Below are positions 63,581-64,000 of a DNA stretch of 64,000 nucleotides, piece by piece. The position numbers and the translations under genes are program-made. Every line of letters begins with the position of its first letter. Position 1 is the first letter of the stretch. The DNA comes from Affinundibacterium seohonense (GTDB lineage Bacteria > Pseudomonadota > Gammaproteobacteria > Burkholderiales > Burkholderiaceae_D): the NCBI RefSeq assembly GCF_014284305.1, contig NZ_JACOFW010000001.1, positions 62,001 through 126,000 on the forward strand. Reading direction: 5' to 3'. The notes under the pieces are model-generated. The model did no database searches. It was not told the origin of the DNA and saw only the letters and a program-made list of their open reading frames with translations.

Positions 63581-64000
63581 ATGAATTCTGATAGCAATAT
63601 TTTGTACGGTGATGTACTGCCTGAATTAATTAGAGCAGAGTGTTTAGCAGAGTTGCTAGAGGCGACTATTCAGGTATCTCCAGAAAAAATCGCACTTTCT
63701 AGTGAGCTTGAACAGATTAGCTATGCCGAGCTAGGCGCCCGCGCTGATTTGGTGGCCCATCATCTTGTTAAAGCAGGTGTGAAGCCAGGCGACATAGTCG
63801 GTTTGTGGTTGTCGCGCGGGATAGAATTATTGGTGATGCAAGCAGGTATCGCGAAGAGCGGCGCAGCCTGGTTGCCATTTGATGCGGAAGTGCCGGTCGA
63901 TAGAATTGAAGTTTGCCTGGATGATGCGCAGGCAGTCGGTTTGTTAACCACGGACGAATTCTTGCCTCTGCTTGGGCAATTAGGAAAACCTATTTTCACA
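63581..64000 (+). CDS. Amino-acid adenylation (AMP-binding) enzyme, 3' truncated
   Basis: Reads 140 codons from the ATG at 63581 to the window edge with no stop. ISYAELGARADLVAHHLVKAGVKPGDIVGLWLSRGIELLVMQAGI and KSGAAWLPFDAEVPVDRIEVCLDDAQAVGLLT are the A2-like and A3-preceding segments of NRPS-type adenylation domains. The product may be a non-ribosomal peptide synthetase-like or a Pls/epsilon-polylysine-synthase-like protein, but the rest lies outside the window. Its nearest neighbour is murB, 60 bp upstream. Confidence 0.8.
   Translation, partial: MNSDSNILYGDVLPELIRAECLAELLEATIQVSPEKIALSSELEQISYAELGARADLVAHHLVKAGVKPGDIVGLWLSRGIELLVMQAGIAKSGAAWLPFDAEVPVDRIEVCLDDAQAVGLLTTDEFLPLLGQLGKPIFT

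Noticed and set aside
1-64000. CRISPR arrays
   Set aside because: No regularly spaced direct repeats with unique spacers were seen; the only close tandem repeats are the tRNA-Gly genes.

Overview
The window looks like a betaproteobacterial chromosome, probably order Burkholderiales and possibly an Oxalobacteraceae relative such as Undibacterium. This rests on gene order (lepB-DUF4845-rnc-era-recO-pdxJ-acpS; glnE-yhdP-nitrilase-tldD; nadA-nadC), on protein flavour and on moderate-to-low GC by eye. The genus is inference only; no search could be run.

Layout. (1) 1-7516 is a dense core block on the + strand: lepB (5' truncated), a DUF4845 gene, rnc, era, recO, pdxJ, acpS, uvrC and pgsA. (2) 7513-8203 is a tRNA cluster behind a good sigma70-type promoter: three identical tRNA-Gly(GCC), tRNA-Cys(GCA) and tRNA-Leu(TAA). 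(3) About 8184-41499 is a genomic island of roughly 33 kb inserted at the 3' end of tRNA-Leu. A P4-type tyrosine integrase lies just inside the tRNA. A near-perfect copy of the tRNA 3' end, one G shorter, lies at 41479-41499, and gggggtaac-type putative integrase arm sites occur at both ends. (4) 41522-64000 returns to core genes: nadA, nadC, a PP2C phosphatase, a YdcH-like protein, a DinG-type helicase, two nitroreductases, a PBP7-like peptidase, glnE, yhdP, a nitrilase-family hydrolase, tldD, an aroG-type DAHP synthase with an aromatic leader-peptide attenuator, a retropepsin-like protease, yajQ, murB and the start of an amino-acid adenylation gene.

The island has two halves. The left half (8.4-17.2 kb, mostly minus strand) is mobile-element machinery: an inovirus-Gp2/YagK-like replication protein, a DUF3987 ATPase, an AlpA-type regulator, and a recombination-like set (Gp3-like Cys-cluster protein, YqaJ exonuclease, DUF932 protein, zinc-ribbon/glycine-zipper protein). 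The right half (17.7-41.1 kb) is defence-like cargo: a complete type I restriction-modification operon (hsdM-hsdS-hsdR) followed by a metallopeptidase remnant; a Gabija-like OLD-nuclease/UvrD-helicase pair; a NERD-nuclease/SF1-helicase fusion; a WYL regulator; a tightly packed five-gene operon of one zinc ribbon and four dynamin-like GTPases; a 44-residue membrane micro-protein; an HNH-like protein; and a conserved-looking CxxC protein.

The strongest candidate for an undescribed system is the WYL/zinc-ribbon/four-GTPase locus at 30.2-38.9 kb. The last two GTPases are clear paralogues of each other, and the third carries a duplicated 56-residue coiled-coil unit. Other notable points are the aromatic attenuator ahead of the DAHP synthase, a short ORF with a strong ribosome-binding site overlapping the yhdP start, and perfect palindromes ahead of the WYL gene. 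All functions are inferred from sequence motifs and context; no database search or structure prediction was run.
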